From QHXN01 sp040509515 (GTDB lineage Bacteria > Acidobacteriota > Blastocatellia > Pyrinomonadales > Pyrinomonadaceae), in NCBI GenBank assembly GCA_040509515.1, contig JBEVKV010000391.1, forward strand, positions 1 to 5,839: DNA of 5,839 bases. The letters are read 5' to 3'. Of this stretch, positions 4,190-5,839 are shown piece after piece. The notes below the pieces were generated by a model. The model made no database searches and was not told where the DNA came from. It saw only the letters and a list, made by a program, of their open reading frames with translations. Each line of letters begins with the position of its first letter. The first letter of the stretch is position 1. Made by a program: the position numbers and the translations under genes.

Positions 4190-5839
4190 TCAGGCCGAGC
4201 CCTGGATGCGCTCTACGTCGAGGACGCCGGGCACCTTGCGGATGGAGGTCATCACCTTGTCGAGGTGCTTGAGGTCGAAGACCTCGACCGTGACCTCGAT
4301 GCGGCCCCGGTCGTCGGGCGCGACCGCCGCGTTCGAGGCGCGGATGTTGGTCTTGATGTCCTTGATGGCGTTCGTCACGTCGGCGATCATGCCCGTCCGG
4401 TTCTCGGTGATGGCCAAGAGTTTGACGGCGTAGGCGGCCTCGCCCGCCCCCGCGTCCGCCCACTCGACCTCGACGACGCGCTCGGGGTTGATCATCAACT
4501 GCTGGACGTTCGTGCAGCGGCGCGCGTGGACGGCCACGCCCTTGCCGCGCGTGATGTAGCCGACGATGTCCTCGCCGCGGACGGGGTTGCAGCAGCGGGC
4601 GCGGGTCACGAGGAGGTCGTCCACGCCGCGCACGACGATTGAGTCCTCGCCGAGCCGGATGAACTTCTTGACGGCCTGCACGCCCGCCGTCAGGCGGCCC
4701 CGGAGCGGCGACTCCTTCTTCTGCTCAAGCTCCGCGAACTTCTCGGGGCCGATGTACTTGGCGATGACGTTGCGCGCCGCGGTCTTGCCGTAGCCGATGG
4801 CCGCCAGCAAGTCGTCCGCGCGCCCGTAGCCGTACTCGTTCGCGATGCGCTTCAACTCGCCGCCCGAGTCGGCCAAAACCTTCTTCGCCGAGAGGTTGAA
4901 GCGCACGGCCTCCTTCTCGAAGAGCTTGCGCCCGAGTTCTACCGACTCGGCGCGCTGCTGCTCGGCGACGGCGTGGCGGACGCGGTTGCGCGCGCGTGAG
5001 GTCTTGACGAAGTTGAGCCAGTCACGCGAGGGCTTCGAGTTCGGCGAGGTCAGGATTTCCACCACGTCGCCGTTCTGGATGACCGTCTTGAGCGGAACCA
5101 TGCGCCCGTTGATGCGCGACCCCGTGCACTTGTTCCCCACCTCCGTGTGAATCATGAAGGCGAAGTCCACGGGCGTCGCCCCGCGCGGGAGCTGGATGAC
5201 CTTGCCCATCGGCGTGAAGGCGTAAACGTCCTTCGGGTAGAGGTCGAGCTTGAGCGATTCGAGGAAGTCGCGCGAGTCCTTGACCTCCTGCGACCACTCG
5301 ACGAGCGAGCGGAGCCACTGGAACGCCTCGTCGTCGTCGTGCGCGCCGCGCCGGCCCTCCTTGTACTTCCAGTGGGCGGCGACGCCCTCCTCGGCGACGC
5401 GGTGCATCTCCTCGGTGCGTATCTGAATCTCGAAGGGCTGCCCCTTCGTCCCGATGACCGAGGTGTGGAGCGACTGGTAGAGGTTGTCGCGCGGCGTGGC
5501 GATCCAGTCCTTGAACCGGCCGGGGATGGGCTGCCAGAGCGTGTGGACGACGCCGAGCGCGCCGTAGCAGTGGCGCGTCTCGTCGGGCGTGATGACGCGC
5601 GCGGCGATGAGGTCGTAGACCTGATCGAGCTGAATCTTCTGCCGCTTGAGCTTCTTGAAGATGGAGTAGAGTCGCTTGACGCGCCCCTCGACCACGATGT
5701 AAGGCACGCCGGCCTCGCGCATCTTCGACTCAATCTGCTCGGTGACGTGGCCGAGGAACGCCTCGTGCTCCTTGCGGCGGCGCTCCAACTGCTCGGACAG
5801 CTCCCGGTACTCCTCCGGGTGCAGGTGCTTGAAGGCGAG
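4190..5839 (-). CDS. rel: RelA/SpoT homolog (Rel/RSH) (p)ppGpp synthetase, N-terminus beyond window
   Basis: A long RSH protein of the stringent response that makes (p)ppGpp from GTP/GDP and ATP; 549 residues plus TGA are visible and the frame is still open at the right edge. Positions count from the edge. Residues 1-40 (LAFKHLHPEEYRELSEQLE) are the link from the N-terminal hydrolase region. The synthetase domain spans about 45-170: EGRVKRLYSIFKKL, DQVYDLIAARVI, RFKDWIATPRDNLYQSLHTS (108-127) and EIQIRT (137-142). The TGS domain (about 203-265) has YAFTPMGKVIQLP and FMIHTEVGNKC; its His lies in the segment that contacts deacylated tRNA in RelA-ribosome structures. A helical domain follows to about 375. 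The zinc-finger/CC region has RCCNPVRGEDIVGYITRGKG and VHARRC, and an ACT domain (about 469-545) ends the protein. Every long-RSH block is present, so regulation at the ribosome is expected. Whether the hydrolase site is active cannot be seen. ridA follows downstream in the same orientation. Confidence 0.96.
   Translation of the reverse strand, partial: LAFKHLHPEEYRELSEQLERRRKEHEAFLGHVTEQIESKMREAGVPYIVVEGRVKRLYSIFKKLKRQKIQLDQVYDLIAARVITPDETRHCYGALGVVHTLWQPIPGRFKDWIATPRDNLYQSLHTSVIGTKGQPFEIQIRTEEMHRVAEEGVAAHWKYKEGRRGAHDDDEAFQWLRSLVEWSQEVKDSRDFLESLKLDLYPKDVYAFTPMGKVIQLPRGATPVDFAFMIHTEVGNKCTGSRINGRMVPLKTVIQNGDVVEILTSPNSKPSRDWLNFVKTSRARNRVRHAVAEQQRAESVELGRKLFEKEAVRFNLSAKKVLADSGGELKRIANEYGYGRADDLLAAIGYGKTAARNVIAKYIGPEKFAELEQKKESPLRGRLTAGVQAVKKFIRLGEDSIVVRGVDDLLVTRARCCNPVRGEDIVGYITRGKGVAVHARRCTNVQQLMINPERVVEVEWADAGAGEAAYAVKLLAITENRTGMIADVTNAIKDIKTNIRASNAAVAPDDRGRIEVTVEVFDLKHLDKVMTSIRKVPGVLDVERIQGSA

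Noticed and set aside
3616..4272. 218-codon plus-strand open frame opposite ridA and the rel end
   Set aside because: It covers ridA antisense, crosses an intergenic gap with a promoter, and has no recognisable domain.
1..5839. A defence, mobile or otherwise undescribed multi-gene system
   Set aside because: All five genes belong to well-known families and are intact within the window. No transposase, nuclease, toxin-antitoxin pair, CRISPR repeat or unusual composition island was seen.

Overview
The window is an ordinary-looking stretch of a GC-rich bacterial chromosome. All five genes are recognisable core or near-core genes, four of them tied to translation, protein quality control or the stringent response. 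I saw no mobile element, CRISPR array, phage gene or RNA gene. High GC, a lipoprotein-type PpiC/SurA protein with an Ala/Pro-rich tail, and a rel-ridA-rpmB neighbourhood would fit an Acidobacteriota-like lineage (for example Blastocatellia). That assignment is inference from gene content and style, not a measured match.

Layout from left to right: (1) 1-1806, minus strand, an ABC-F type translational ATPase whose C-terminal end runs off the left edge; (2) 1807-1936, an intergenic leader with two inverted repeats, one with a perfect 13-bp stem; (3) 1937-3160, minus strand, an exported lipoprotein of the SurA/PpiC parvulin family that lacks the usual parvulin histidines; (4) 3161-3352, a divergent intergenic region with a strong sigma70-type promoter, a possible leader structure and a clear ribosome binding site for rpmB; (5) 3353-3547, plus strand, ribosomal protein L28 with a zinc ribbon, followed by a clear intrinsic terminator at 3573-3613; (6) 3631-4017, minus strand, RidA, with its own promoter at about 4055-4084; (7) 4190-5839, minus strand, the C-terminal two thirds of a long RelA/SpoT (Rel/RSH) protein whose N-terminal hydrolase part lies beyond the right edge.

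Rel makes (p)ppGpp when uncharged tRNA reaches the ribosome. RidA removes reactive enamine/imine intermediates from amino-acid (PLP enzyme) metabolism. L28 is a ribosomal subunit protein, and ABC-F proteins act at the ribosomal E site on stalled or damaged ribosomes. The PpiC/SurA lipoprotein is the one envelope gene. rpmB is the only plus-strand gene; it is divergent from ppiC and convergent with ridA, so it is probably a single-gene transcription unit.

I found no convincing undescribed system. The points most worth a second look are the missing parvulin histidines, the hairpin in front of the ABC-F gene, and the structured rpmB leader. No gene-free stretch exceeds 300 bases; the longest are 3161-3352 and 4018-4189, both described below.
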